Source: JBAQMG01 sp049302575 (lineage in GTDB: Bacteria; Bacillota; Desulfitobacteriia; Desulfitobacteriales; Desulfitobacteriaceae). Taken from it: a stretch of 33,905 nucleotides of DNA. Shown in pieces: positions 9,101-17,538 of the stretch. The number at the start of each line of letters is the position of its first letter. The stretch's first letter is position 1. The position numbers were made by a program, and so were the translations under genes. The stretch lies in NCBI GenBank assembly GCA_049302575.1, contig JBAQMG010000130.1, positions 1-33,905 of the forward strand, written 5' to 3'. Below the pieces are notes generated by a model, which was given only the letters and a program-made list of their open reading frames with translations, made no database searches and was not told where the DNA came from.

Positions 9101-10135
9101 CTAAATTAAAAACTCTCCGATTTGGCCGTGTCTTCCTAAAAAGAAGTCTCGGGCAGGCATTATTCGTTTACCTGCAGGTTGAACCTGTCTAAGTAAGATT
9201 TGTCCTTCTCCAGTCTCGATGATAATACCATCATCAACTATCCTGAGAACCTTGCCAAACATTTGGACAGAATTTACCTTGGTTGTATCTCCAAATATGG
9301 GCTCGCCCTTTACGACTGATCCTGACCTACTTTGAATACTAATACCTTGCTTATTTAAATCAGTTGTTTGCTGTTCGTTGGTTGTACTTATGATCGAACT
9401 CCGCCAAACTTTAACGTTTTCTCCTTGATAAGTTGTAAAGGCACCTGGCCACGGGTTCAAGCCCCGAATCTGGTTATGAAGCTCAATTGCGCTACGTGAC
9501 CAATCAAGCTCTTCATGCTCCCTTTTAAGAGGTGGAGCATAACTACTTTCGCCTAATTGAGCAACAGCTTGTAATTCTCCCTGAACCCAGGCCTTAATAG
9601 TCTGAATAAGTAGTTCCCCACCCTTAGCAGCCAAGGCATCATGAATTTCTCCGGTTGAAGCCTGCGGAGAAATGGGGCAAACTTTCTTCAGTAACATATC
9701 CCCAGTATCTAAACCCTCATCCATCAGCATTATCGTTACACCTGTTTGTACTTCACCCTTGATAACTGCCCAATGAATAGGGGCAGCTCCCCTATAGGCT
9801 GGAAGTAAAGAAGCATGTACATTTAAGCAGCCCTTGGTCGGCAAACTTAATATTTCAGGAGGTAGTTTTTTTCCATAAGCTACAACAACAATCAACTCCG
9901 GTACTAAAGCGCATAAAAGCTCAAAGACTTCGGGAGTTTTTATGTTTTCCGGTTGGCAAACAGTCAAACCGAGTTCTTGCGCGGCAACTTTAATAGGACT
10001 AGGTTTTAATTGCTTTCCTCGACCAGCAGACCGATCCGGCTGAGTAAATACAGCCAAAATCTCATGTCCCTCTTGAACTAAAGCATTTAGTGAAGAAACA
10101 GCAAAATCAGGCGTTCCCATAAAAACAATCCTCAT
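9101..10135 (-). CDS. fmt: Methionyl-tRNA formyltransferase
   Basis: Transfers a formyl group from 10-formyl-tetrahydrofolate to initiator Met-tRNA. The 344-residue protein opens RIVFMGTPDFAV and contains the folate site HASLLPAYRGAAPIHWAVI and the catalytic aspartate region MDEGLDTGDML. The C-terminal tRNA-binding domain has GLNPWPGAFT and PAGKRIMPARDFFLG. Start ATG 10135 has AGGTGGG 7 bases upstream; the longer frame from 10183 runs into def. Between WRSSII and FGKVLRI there are about 45 residues (serine/threonine/glutamine-rich) where most Fmt proteins have about 15, so the C-terminal domain has an insertion of roughly 30 residues. It lies 10 bases after def. Confidence 0.96.
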   Translation of the reverse strand: MRIVFMGTPDFAVSSLNALVQEGHEILAVFTQPDRSAGRGKQLKPSPIKVAAQELGLTVCQPENIKTPEVFELLCALVPELIVVVAYGKKLPPEILSLPTKGCLNVHASLLPAYRGAAPIHWAVIKGEVQTGVTIMLMDEGLDTGDMLLKKVCPISPQASTGEIHDALAAKGGELLIQTIKAWVQGELQAVAQLGESSYAPPLKREHEELDWSRSAIELHNQIRGLNPWPGAFTTYQGENVKVWRSSIISTTNEQQTTDLNKQGISIQSRSGSVVKGEPIFGDTTKVNSVQMFGKVLRIVDDGIIIETGEGQILLRQVQPAGKRIMPARDFFLGRHGQIGEFLI

Positions 10136-10145
10136 CTCTTCCCAC

Positions 10146-10601
10146 CTACTTTTTTCGATAAGTCTTCTTCGCAATGTCGACAAACAACACTCCCTCTAGA
10201 TGATCTATCTCATGTTGTAGCGCACGAGCCATTAAATCCTTAGCCTGTATATCTATCAGCTCACCCTGACGATTCAGCCCCTGTACCCTAACCTTAGTAG
10301 CCCTAGTAACATCCCCTGTCATTTCAGGTATACTGAGACATCCTTCTGCATCCTCTGCTGCACCATATTTCTCTAGAATGACAGGATTAATCAGCTCTAG
10401 ACGACCCTCACCAATATCAATCACTATGACTCGCTTAGAAACGCCAATTTGGGGCGCCGCCAAGCCTAATCCTTCTGCTGCATACATAGTATCAGCCATG
10501 TTATCTAACAATTTTTCGATCGTAGGCGACATTTGATTTACTTCCATGGCCTTTTCCCGTAAGATCGGAGCACCTATTTCTACTATTTGATATACCGCCA
10601 T
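10146..10601 (-). CDS. def: Peptide deformylase
   Basis: Metal-dependent removal of the N-formyl group from nascent proteins; it works downstream of Fmt encoded next to it. The 151-residue protein contains the three family motifs in order: GLGLAAPQIG, EGCLSIPE (metal cysteine) and QHEIDHLEG (metal histidines and catalytic glutamate). Start ATG 10601 follows GGGGGT; an upstream TTG at 10616 would add five residues. Its stop is 10 bases before fmt. The 150 bases between it and priA hold a short repeat block. Confidence 0.96.
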   Translation of the reverse strand: MAVYQIVEIGAPILREKAMEVNQMSPTIEKLLDNMADTMYAAEGLGLAAPQIGVSKRVIVIDIGEGRLELINPVILEKYGAAEDAEGCLSIPEMTGDVTRATKVRVQGLNRQGELIDIQAKDLMARALQHEIDHLEGVLFVDIAKKTYRKK

Positions 10602-10728
10602 CTCTTCTACCCCCAACCAGATTTAATCGATACACTCTATTTATCCTATTCCTTTATCTTCTTTTCGAACTTCAAATATAATCTCTACCTTCTGAAATGC
10701 CTTCCGTTCTCCATACTCTGTCTTCTAA

Positions 10729-10755
10729 TTTCGAACCTCGCGCCTCGCGCCTCGA
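10729..10755. repeat. Short heptamer-repeat block abutting the priA stop codon
   Basis: TTTCGAACCTCGCG followed by CCTCGCG and CCTCGA units: three or four 7-bp steps with the core TCG. It belongs to the same family as the blocks at about 13063-13290, 20465-20573 and 21329-21512. It ends directly against the priA stop codon (10756-10758) in the priA-def gap. The rest of 10617-10728 holds no gene. Confidence 0.75.
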
Positions 10756-13059
10756 TTATGAGAGTGGATCAACTTCAATATTTAGGTTAATTCCATTACT
10801 CGATGGCATATTATACAACCCTTCGACTCCCAAGTGTAAAAAAGCTCTTAATATATCCAAGTTTTTAGCTTTTACAGACACTTGCCAGCGATAGAGGTTC
10901 TTCAAACGGGGAAGCATTGCCGGAGCGGGACCTAGGATATCTAACTCAGTATCCCCATATTTTGGATCGGTCATTCCTTGCCTTAGGGAGGCGACCAGAT
11001 CATGAGCAGCTCTAATGACCCGTTCCTCAACTTCATGCAAAAGTAAGACCCTAATCACATGGGTAAAGGGTGGATAATTGAGGAGCTGCCGGTAACGAAT
11101 TTCTTCCCAGAAGAACCCAGGGTAATCATGCACTGAGGCCTTAATAATTGCCCGATCGGTAGGCGAATACGTTTGAACAACCACTTCTCCGGCTTTAGTA
11201 CTTCGACCCGCTCGACCGGATACCTGGGTCAACAATTGAAAGGTTCTTTCCCGTGCTCGAAAGTCAGGCATATTCAAAGCTTGATCGGCGGCAATAACAC
11301 CTACAAGTGTCACATTGGGAAAATCCAGCCCTTTAGCCATCATTTGCGTCCCTACTAAAACAGCAGCTTCTTGCTTTTTGAAGCTTTCAAGAATCAAACG
11401 ATGCGCTTCTTTGGAACGAGTGGTATCCCAGTCCAGACGCATCACTTTAATATCTGGAAGTAGACCTAGTAGTTCCTCTTCAACCCGTTGCGTCCCTTGA
11501 CCAAAAAAACGGATATAACGGCTGCCACACTGAGGACAGCGATGGGGTGTCTCCTCTTCATGGTTACAGTAATGACAACGCATTTTATTTCCCGCACTGT
11601 GAAAGGTCAACGCTACATCACAACTTGGGCAACGTACAGTGTACCCACACTCCCGACAAACCACAAAAGTAGAATATCCTCGGCGATTCAAGAAGAGCAT
11701 ACTTTGCTCCCCTTTTTTCACCCTATCGCGAAGTTTAGCTTGTAAGCTATAAGAGAAAATACTCCGATTACCCTGTAATAACTCTTGGCGCATATCCACT
11801 ATCTCAACCGGCGGGAGTAAACTGCTCCCCACACGTTTGGTTATGGTGATAAGACTCACTTTACCGGTTCGGGCGGCGGCATAGGCCTCTAAAGACGGGG
11901 TTGCACTAGCTAATAAGACGACTCCATTTCTCTGTTCCATGCGTTTGCGTGCTACATCCCGAGTATGGTATTTAGGATTTACATTTTGTTTATAGGCGCT
12001 ATCATGTTCCTCGTCCATAATTATAAGGCGTAAATTCGGTAAAGGAGCAAAAACTGCTGAACGGGCCCCGATGACAAGTCGTTTTTTTCCCGCGATGATA
12101 TCTTCCCAAACTCTGACCTTTTCCGCGGCCTGTAACCCAGAATGTAGCACCGCAACGCTCGTATCAAACTGGGCCTGAAAATAATCAGAAATTTGAGGGG
12201 TAAGGGAAATCTCTGGCACGAGAAGTATCGCATCTCCACCTTCTGCCAACAACTTAGTGATCACACGCAGATAGACTTCTGTTTTTCCGCTTCCTGTAAC
12301 CCCATGAAGTAAAAGTGTACTAGACGTTTTTTGTTCAGCAGCAGTTTGCAAAAAAGCTACTATTTCCTCAACCGCCGACTCTTGTTCTAAAGTTAATTTC
12401 TTAATCGCACTCTGATCTTCAACTGCTTCCCTATCGAGTTTATCCCCGGCAACATTAACAACTACAGATGAATCCGTTGACCCCAAAACCTCCAGAGAGT
12501 TCCATTGAGAAACAAACCGTAATTCACGCCTCAGCCAGCCCTGTTTTTCAAACGCTTCGATAGTCGGCTTCAATAGATTTGCTCGCTTCAAATAGGTTGC
12601 TAGCGGTAAAGCCTTACGCCGAGCCCGCTGAAGGATTGCCAAGGCCTTAAATGTTTCTTGATCTAAAAATTTGAGAGCCTGAACATCCTCATCCGAAGAG
12701 GTAACCAAAGGAATAACCCACTCTTCAACTTTACCTTTTAACAACGGCCATACGGTATGCATACTTTGAGCTTTCGAACAAATTGTTGTCTCAGCCAACC
12801 AACGGGCTAATTTTATCAGCTCCTCCGGGACCGTTACTTCTCCCCCTATGGTCTTAGAAATCGGTCGCAATTGTTTAACGGTTAATTCTACAGGAAGTTC
12901 ATCTGTAATATCAACAATCAATCCCTGAACTAAGCGGTGTTGTAAAGGAACAAGCACTCTCATGCCTACTCTATGAGTTATGCCTTCTGGTAATAAATAA
13001 TGATAGCTTCTATCCAGACGCCGATTTGCTACATCTACAAGCACCTCTGCATACAACAC
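10756..13059 (-). CDS. priA: Primosomal protein N' (replication restart helicase PriA)
   Basis: 3'-to-5' superfamily 2 helicase that reloads the replisome at stalled forks. The 767-residue protein has the N-terminal 3'-OH binding domain (VLVDVANRRLDRSYHYLLPEG), Walker A GVTGSGKTEVYL and DEAH-like MDEEHDSAYK. The zinc-binding insertion carries eight cysteines: CRECGYTVRCPSC, CHYC and CPQC. Motifs VGTQMMAKGLDFPNVTLVGV and QVSGRAGRSTKAGEVVVQT complete the helicase core. In many Bacillota priA directly follows coaBC or metK; here repeats and a toxin module separate them. Confidence 0.97.
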   Translation of the reverse strand: MLYAEVLVDVANRRLDRSYHYLLPEGITHRVGMRVLVPLQHRLVQGLIVDITDELPVELTVKQLRPISKTIGGEVTVPEELIKLARWLAETTICSKAQSMHTVWPLLKGKVEEWVIPLVTSSDEDVQALKFLDQETFKALAILQRARRKALPLATYLKRANLLKPTIEAFEKQGWLRRELRFVSQWNSLEVLGSTDSSVVVNVAGDKLDREAVEDQSAIKKLTLEQESAVEEIVAFLQTAAEQKTSSTLLLHGVTGSGKTEVYLRVITKLLAEGGDAILLVPEISLTPQISDYFQAQFDTSVAVLHSGLQAAEKVRVWEDIIAGKKRLVIGARSAVFAPLPNLRLIIMDEEHDSAYKQNVNPKYHTRDVARKRMEQRNGVVLLASATPSLEAYAAARTGKVSLITITKRVGSSLLPPVEIVDMRQELLQGNRSIFSYSLQAKLRDRVKKGEQSMLFLNRRGYSTFVVCRECGYTVRCPSCDVALTFHSAGNKMRCHYCNHEEETPHRCPQCGSRYIRFFGQGTQRVEEELLGLLPDIKVMRLDWDTTRSKEAHRLILESFKKQEAAVLVGTQMMAKGLDFPNVTLVGVIAADQALNMPDFRARERTFQLLTQVSGRAGRSTKAGEVVVQTYSPTDRAIIKASVHDYPGFFWEEIRYRQLLNYPPFTHVIRVLLLHEVEERVIRAAHDLVASLRQGMTDPKYGDTELDILGPAPAMLPRLKNLYRWQVSVKAKNLDILRAFLHLGVEGLYNMPSSNGINLNIEVDPLS

Positions 13060-13062
13060 TCC

Positions 13063-13290
13063 GACGCCCCCTATTCGATGTTCGATGTTCGATATTCGAT
13101 ATTCGATGTTCGAACTTAAGATTTTTGGTTTCTAACCTACGGCTTCGAAACACGAGTCACGATGCGCGATGCTCGAAGGGTGAAACTCGATATACTAAAT
13201 CTCGAACTTCGCGCTTCGAACCTCGAATCGAATCTTGATCAGCCTCGTTCATCTTATCCAATTTTCGAACCTCGCTCCTCGAACTTCGAA
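13063..13290. repeat. Heptamer repeat field upstream of priA
   Basis: From 13075 there are six consecutive 7-bp steps, TTCGATG TTCGATG TTCGATA TTCGATA TTCGATG TTCGAAC. After a diverged gap, further steps of the form CTCGAACTTCGCGCTTCGAA and TCGAACCTCGCTCCTCGAAC follow (about 13190-13215 and 13265-13290). The common core is TCG at a 7-base spacing with TTCGAA centres. This accounts for most of the 350-base gap between the priA start and the permease remnant. Small frames seen here follow the repeat and are not genes. Confidence 0.85.
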
Positions 13291-13409
13291 CATCAATTAT
13301 GCATCTAGTTTAACACATCCTCCAGTTTCAAGTTAGTTTTAGGCCTAAAAAGCTATAGGGCATACAATTTCGACGTTATAATTTAGCTTTCCTGCATAAG
13401 AAACTAAGA

Positions 13410-13685
13410 TTGGATTTAATCCTACTTATTTCCCTTCAAGCGCTGGTTATGTCCATCCCCACTGCGGTGATGGGTGGAATCACTATTCTCTTATTTGGTA
13501 TGATCGGAGCCACCGGTTTACGAACCCTAATTGAAGCGAAAGTAGACTTTTCCAAGACCAAAAACCTGATTATTGCTTCGATTATCTTCGCTCTAGGAAT
13601 TGGCGTAAGCAACCACAGCGTGGCTTGGGCTACAGGTGCTGGCATTCTCTTGAATCTAATTTTGCAAGATGAAAAAACAGCCTAA
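13410..13685 (+). pseudogene. Uracil/xanthine permease C-terminal remnant
   Basis: The 91-residue frame reads as the last third of a nucleobase:cation symporter 2 family uracil permease. IPTAVMGGITILLFGMIGATGLRTL and KVDFSKTKNLIIASIIFALGIGVS are typical, then a final membrane helix (GAGILLNLIL). Full-length permeases of this family have about 420-450 residues with 12-14 helices, so roughly 300 N-terminal residues are missing and no permease-like coding sequence precedes it. The frame opens with TTG without a convincing ribosome binding site. It is best read as a relic left by a deletion or rearrangement next to the repeat field. The part that survives has no internal stop, so the loss may be recent. 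Confidence 0.8.
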
Positions 13686-13696
13686 GGGAAACGCTA

Positions 13697-13736
13697 GAAA
13701 AAAGGCGGACCACATTCAATTACTTGTCGTTCCGCC
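13697..13736 (-). terminator. Probable terminator of the PIN-toxin operon
   Basis: On the minus strand GGCGGA (13736-13731) pairs with TCCGCC (13709-13704), followed directly by TTTTTTC. The loop is about 21 bases, long for an intrinsic terminator, so confidence is moderate. It lies about 65 bases past the stop of the small gene at 13802-14005. Confidence 0.5.
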
Positions 13737-13801
13737 GAGTTCCGCTGAATAGAAACCTCCACCTGCATGACGATTCCGAGGGCCTTCCCTCATCATGTTT
13801 C

Positions 13802-14005
13802 TCATTGTGCGGGGGACGTACCTCGGGGGAAGCTTTTATCATTAGTTTTCTGCGATTCCGTTGAATTCCTATCTATATTTTTTGCTCTCTGCCTGTAGAA
13901 GTCCAAAAGTTGCTTACTGCTCATTCCTTTTGTTTCTTCGTAATGCTTGTCACGAACATCCCTAATCATTTTCATTTCTTTTGATTCTTCGAGCATTTCA
14001 ATCAT
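13802..14005 (-). CDS. Small antitoxin-like partner of the adjacent PIN protein
   Basis: 67-residue, charged, helical protein (MIRDVRDKHYEETKGMSSKQLLDFYRQRAK). The segment RDVRDKHYEETKxMSxxQxxxFYRxxAK resembles short proteins repeatedly found beside PIN-domain toxins, so I read it as the antitoxin of this pair. Its start overlaps the last 8 bases of the PIN gene, and it is translated after the toxin, the reverse of most VapBC operons. The C-terminal 20 residues (NSTESQKTNDKSFPRGTSPAQ region) look unstructured. There is no recognisable DNA-binding fold, so control of the operon is unclear. Confidence 0.65.
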   Translation of the reverse strand: MIEMLEESKEMKMIRDVRDKHYEETKGMSSKQLLDFYRQRAKNIDRNSTESQKTNDKSFPRGTSPAQ

Positions 14006-14474
14006 CCTCCTCTAAAAGTTCATACGGTGGTATCAAGGCTATTTCGCCATAGCCGAGCATTCGATTAACTCCATTAACACCAATGAAAGCACGTAATTTC
14101 AGAATATGTTTAAAATTCCACGATACGATCGCATTACATCCAGCGAAAGTAGCTGCAGCAACATGTATAGAATCATCCACGCATTTGGGAGGCAAAACAC
14201 CTAATATTAAATATCGTTGTGCTAAATCAGTTATTTCTTCAGTTAGTTCAATCGTATGAACAGAAACCTCTTTCAAATGCTCACCAAGCACTGTTTTCTT
14301 AGGTTCAGGGCAATCAGCTATTTCAGCTTCTGTTACTTCGGATATATAAACATCAAATTGTCCGGCTTTTACATCGTCCCAAAACTTAAGCGTAATTGCC
14401 ATTTTTTCAGGAACATCATCCGCTTGGAGATGGCTGATTACCGACGTATCAAGGTATATTTTCAGCTTCTTCAT
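13998..14474 (-). CDS. PIN-domain ribonuclease (VapC-like toxin)
   Basis: 158-residue PIN-domain protein. It starts KKLKIYLDTSVISHLQADD, where D9 is the first metal-binding acidic residue. Another acidic site lies in EVTEAEIADCPEP, and VDDSIHVAAATFAGCNAIVSWNFKHI carries the late D and the SWNxKH pattern seen in many PIN nucleases. Proteins of this type usually cleave tRNA or mRNA and are restrained by a co-expressed small protein, here likely the overlapping downstream gene. The two genes sit alone between the permease remnant and the metK terminator, in the gap that splits the housekeeping block. That fits a laterally acquired toxin-antitoxin module. Confidence 0.82.
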   Translation of the reverse strand: MKKLKIYLDTSVISHLQADDVPEKMAITLKFWDDVKAGQFDVYISEVTEAEIADCPEPKKTVLGEHLKEVSVHTIELTEEITDLAQRYLILGVLPPKCVDDSIHVAAATFAGCNAIVSWNFKHILKLRAFIGVNGVNRMLGYGEIALIPPYELLEEDD

Positions 14475-14827
14475 CTTCGTTATCTCCCATCTTTAGGTTC
14501 ATATTACATTATACCTCATATTGAATAAAACATAAATTACCAATCCAGGAATTGGTTTATTGAAGTCTGAAAATGGGCAACGGATATACTTTGACCTTAT
14601 TTGGAAAGATAGGTATAAGAGGACTGGAAATAACCTGTTTCAGACAAATTTTTAATTCTTCCATAATCTTGTAGGGCGGAGCATAAAATTTCAGAATATC
14701 CATCAATGCCTCAAATTTACGTAACCCTCTTAATATACCATTTCCTGATTTTCTACAGAGAAGTAAGCAGGGAATAATCACCAATAATTATTTTTTTGGT
14801 GGGTCAAGTTCAGAGTTCTAATGAGAA
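14475..14827 (-). other. About 350 bp without a convincing gene (one weak frame)
   Basis: Between the PIN gene and the metK terminator I see no recognisable gene. A minus-strand frame at 14557-14784 encodes 75 residues (KFEALMDILKFYAPPYKIM...) with no family I recognise. It lacks a clear ribosome binding site and has no neighbour that would give it a context. It could be a decayed gene or chance. Confidence 0.4.
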
Positions 14828-14862
14828 AAAAGGCACTCAAGCAAAGCATGAGTGCCTTTTTA
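14826..14862 (-). terminator. Intrinsic terminator of the yicC-metK operon
   Basis: AGGCACTCA...TGAGTGCCT forms a perfect 9-bp stem with an A-run on one side and a T-run on the other, so it can end transcription in both directions. On the minus strand it lies about 45 bases past the metK stop and is followed by TTTTTTCTC. Confidence 0.85.
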
Positions 14863-14907
14863 ATATCTCCAAAACCAAAACCCAGCAATACTCTACAAAT
14901 AGACCTT

Positions 14908-16098
14908 TTATAGACCCGCTAATTGCCTAAGCTTATCAACCTGATCAGTCTTTTCCCAAGGTAGATCTAAATCCGTACGCCCAAAATGTCCATAGGCAGC
15001 CGTTTGTTTATAGATCGGACGGCGTAAATCTAAGGTCTTAATAATTCCGGCTGGACGCAAATCAAAAGTAGCATTAATTAGTTCCACGATTTTTTCATCA
15101 GAAACCTTACCAGTCTCGAAAGTCTCTACGGAAATGGAAACAGGATGAGCTACTCCGATAGCATAAGCCAACTGAATCTCACAACGTTCAGCCAAACCAG
15201 CTGCTACAATATTTTTGGCAACATAACGAGCTGCATAAGCCGCAGAACGGTCAACCTTAGTGGGATCTTTCCCGGAAAAAGCGCCTCCACCATGTCGAGC
15301 CATCCCACCATACGTATCCACAATGATTTTTCGTCCGGTCAAACCAGCATCTCCTTGAGGACCACCAATCACAAAACGCCCTGTGGGGTTGATAAAATAC
15401 TTAGTCTTCTCATCTAGGAGCTCAGCAGGAACCGTTGGAAAAACAACGTGTTCCAAAAGATCCTTACGAATTTGTTCTTGTGAAACCTCGGGGTGATGTT
15501 GGGTTGAGATAACAATCGTGTCAATCCTAACTGGTTTATGATCTTCATACTCTACTGTAACCTGAGTTTTTCCATCTGGGCGCAAAAAATCAAGCAGTCC
15601 TGATTTACGAACCTCACTCAAACGCAAAGCCAAACGATGAGCCAAGTCAATCGGTAGGGGCATATAACTATCCGTCTCATTCGTAGCATAGCCAAACATC
15701 ATGCCTTGATCGCCTGCTCCGATGGACTCAATCTCATTCTCAGATATGTCCCCAGCTTTAGACTCCAAAGCCTGATCCACCCCGAGGGCAATATCCGCAG
15801 ACTGCTCACCGAGAGAAATTAACACTGCGCAGGTATCGGCATCAAAACCAAATTTGGCACGCGTATAACCAACTCCCCTGATCGTATCTCGCACGACGCG
15901 GGGAATATCTACATAACAAGACGTAGTTATCTCACCACTCACAAGCACCAAACCTGTGGTAACTGTGGTCTCACAGGCGACCCTAGCGTTAGGATCCTTT
16001 GCAAAAATGGCATCTAGAATAGCATCGGAAATCTGGTCACAGATTTTATCTGGATGCCCCTCTGTAACTGACTCAGAAGTAAACAATTTCTTGACCAT
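14908..16098 (-). CDS. metK: S-adenosylmethionine synthetase
   Basis: Makes S-adenosylmethionine from ATP and methionine, the methyl donor used by RsmB and RlmN encoded in the next block. The 396-residue protein has the three-domain MetK layout with FTSESVTEGHPDKICDQISDAILD at the N terminus, GAGDQGMMFGYATNET, the P-loop-like GGPQGDAGLTGRKIIVDTYGG and GGGAFSGKDPTKVDRSAAY. AAGGAGG sits 12 bases upstream of ATG, inside the last codons region of coaBC. No SAM riboswitch precedes it: it is the last gene of the yicC operon, 7 bases after coaBC, so control must come from the operon promoter. Confidence 0.98.
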   Translation of the reverse strand: MVKKLFTSESVTEGHPDKICDQISDAILDAIFAKDPNARVACETTVTTGLVLVSGEITTSCYVDIPRVVRDTIRGVGYTRAKFGFDADTCAVLISLGEQSADIALGVDQALESKAGDISENEIESIGAGDQGMMFGYATNETDSYMPLPIDLAHRLALRLSEVRKSGLLDFLRPDGKTQVTVEYEDHKPVRIDTIVISTQHHPEVSQEQIRKDLLEHVVFPTVPAELLDEKTKYFINPTGRFVIGGPQGDAGLTGRKIIVDTYGGMARHGGGAFSGKDPTKVDRSAAYAARYVAKNIVAAGLAERCEIQLAYAIGVAHPVSISVETFETGKVSDEKIVELINATFDLRPAGIIKTLDLRRPIYKQTAAYGHFGRTDLDLPWEKTDQVDKLRQLAGL

Positions 16099-16105
16099 TT
16101 AGTAT

Positions 16106-17317
16106 TTATTCCTCCTTCTTTTCCAGACCGAGTAGGACGGCAATCTCATGAACCAGATGTCGTGCAATCTCGATTTTCTGTAATTGGGGCCAATCTATCC
16201 TTTTCCCATCTGGGAAGAGAAAGCTAACTATATTTGTTGGACTGCCAAACCCTGCTCCAGGCTTCGTAACATCATTGGCAACCAATAGATCTACGTTCTT
16301 TTGGCGCATTTTTTCCTGCGCATAGCTTAATAAGTTTTCCGTTTCCGCAGCAAACCCTACCAAAAGTTGCCGTGTCTTCCTTTGACCCAGTTCAGCTAAA
16401 ATATCCGGGTTAGGGATAAGCTCCAAATGTAAGCTTGTCCCCTGTTTTTTGATCTTTTGTTCAGAGGTATTCGCTGGTCTGTAATCCGCAACTGCTGCAG
16501 CCTTGACTACAATATCTGTATCCGGGAAATATTTCAGCACGGCCTGCTGCATTTCAAGAGCCGTCATCACAGATACCAGCTTAACTCCTGCTGGAGCCAT
16601 TAAGGCTGTCGGAGCACTTACCAGAGTAGTCTCCGCTCCCGCTTCCTGTAGTGCTTGCGCCACTGCATAGCCCATCAGCCCAGAGCTCCGATTTCCCAGA
16701 TAACGCACAGGATCTAAGGGCTCTTGCGTCCCTCCTGCAGTAACCAAAGCTTTTTTTCCTATAAGACATTTAGACCTAGCAAAATGTTCTATAACTTTAT
16801 TAACAATTTCCAGCGGTTCACTCATCCGTCCATCACCCTCAGATCCACAGGCTTGAAAGCCTGCTGCCGGTCCGATAATCTGAATATCACGTTTTTGTAA
16901 ACGAGCAAGATTTTCCTGAGTTGCTGGATGATGATACATGGCATGATTCATAGCTGGAGCTACAAAAATCGGTTTGCGCACAGCCAAAAGAACAGTCGTG
17001 AGAAAGTCATCAGCCAACCCCATAGCCATTTTAGCCAAGAGATTGGCCGTTGCTGGCACAATAATTACGGCATCAACTTTTTCCGCCAGCGCAATGTGGG
17101 CCACATTCCAAAGTTTCGGTTCATTAAACAGCTCTAAATGGACAGGATTGGCCGAAAGACTACGTAGGGTTAACGGAGCGATAAATTGAGTTGCTGCCTC
17201 CGTCATGACCACGTGGATTTCCACTCCACATTTACGCAAACGACTTACAACCTCGGCAGCTTTATAGGCGGCGATGCCACCGGAAATACCAATAAGAATT
17301 GTTTTGCCCTGAAGCAT
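16106..17317 (-). CDS. coaBC: Bifunctional phosphopantothenoylcysteine synthetase/decarboxylase
   Basis: Two successive steps of coenzyme A synthesis: condensation of phosphopantothenate with cysteine (CoaB) and decarboxylation (CoaC). The 403-residue protein has the N-terminal flavin-dependent CoaC part (ILIGISGGIAAYKAAE, FVAPAMNHAMYHHPAT, GFQACGSEGDGRM) and the C-terminal CoaB part starting VTAGGTQEPLDPVRYLGNRSSG. The CoaB lysine-containing VVKAAAVADYRP and the dimer-clasp-like LVANDVTKPGAGFGSPTN follow. Typical length. It starts 2 bases after the rpoZ stop. Confidence 0.97.
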   Translation of the reverse strand: MLQGKTILIGISGGIAAYKAAEVVSRLRKCGVEIHVVMTEAATQFIAPLTLRSLSANPVHLELFNEPKLWNVAHIALAEKVDAVIIVPATANLLAKMAMGLADDFLTTVLLAVRKPIFVAPAMNHAMYHHPATQENLARLQKRDIQIIGPAAGFQACGSEGDGRMSEPLEIVNKVIEHFARSKCLIGKKALVTAGGTQEPLDPVRYLGNRSSGLMGYAVAQALQEAGAETTLVSAPTALMAPAGVKLVSVMTALEMQQAVLKYFPDTDIVVKAAAVADYRPANTSEQKIKKQGTSLHLELIPNPDILAELGQRKTRQLLVGFAAETENLLSYAQEKMRQKNVDLLVANDVTKPGAGFGSPTNIVSFLFPDGKRIDWPQLQKIEIARHLVHEIAVLLGLEKKEE

Positions 17318-17319
17318 TA

Positions 17320-17523
17320 TTAAAGTTCCTCACTGATTCGTTCAAAATGGATCCTGCCTTGAGCGATTTCTTCTAAGGCTATACTTACCGGTTTAGCACC
17401 TTTAGCATGACCTTCATAATTCGAGGTCTCCATCAAAGAGCGTGCGCGTTTTGCAGTAGCCACTACTAGCGTATATTTACTTTCCACCTTATTCATTAGA
17501 ACATCAAGTGATGGTTGTTGCAT
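17320..17523 (-). CDS. rpoZ: RNA polymerase omega subunit
   Basis: 67-residue omega subunit that helps fold and assemble beta-prime. The fold signature is visible: PSLDVLMNKVESKYTLVVATAKRAR and a C-terminal KPVSIALEEIAQGRI. GGGGGA lies 10 bases upstream of ATG. The gmk-rpoZ-coaBC neighbourhood is standard for Bacillota. Confidence 0.95.
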   Translation of the reverse strand: MQQPSLDVLMNKVESKYTLVVATAKRARSLMETSNYEGHAKGAKPVSIALEEIAQGRIHFERISEEL

Positions 17524-17538
17524 AATAGAATTCCCCCT

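Noticed and set aside
13026..13238. Open frames inside the repeat blocks (also 20434-20655 and 21289-21531)
   Set aside because: Their translations are low-complexity Arg/Ser/Phe strings that follow the 7-mer repeats; there are no ribosome binding sites and no family resemblance.
14557..14784. 75-residue minus-strand frame as a gene
   Set aside because: No family, no clear ribosome binding site and no supporting context; mentioned only within the intergenic entry.
16099..16130. SAM riboswitch ahead of metK
   Set aside because: metK starts 7 bases after coaBC within an operon, so there is no leader to hold one.
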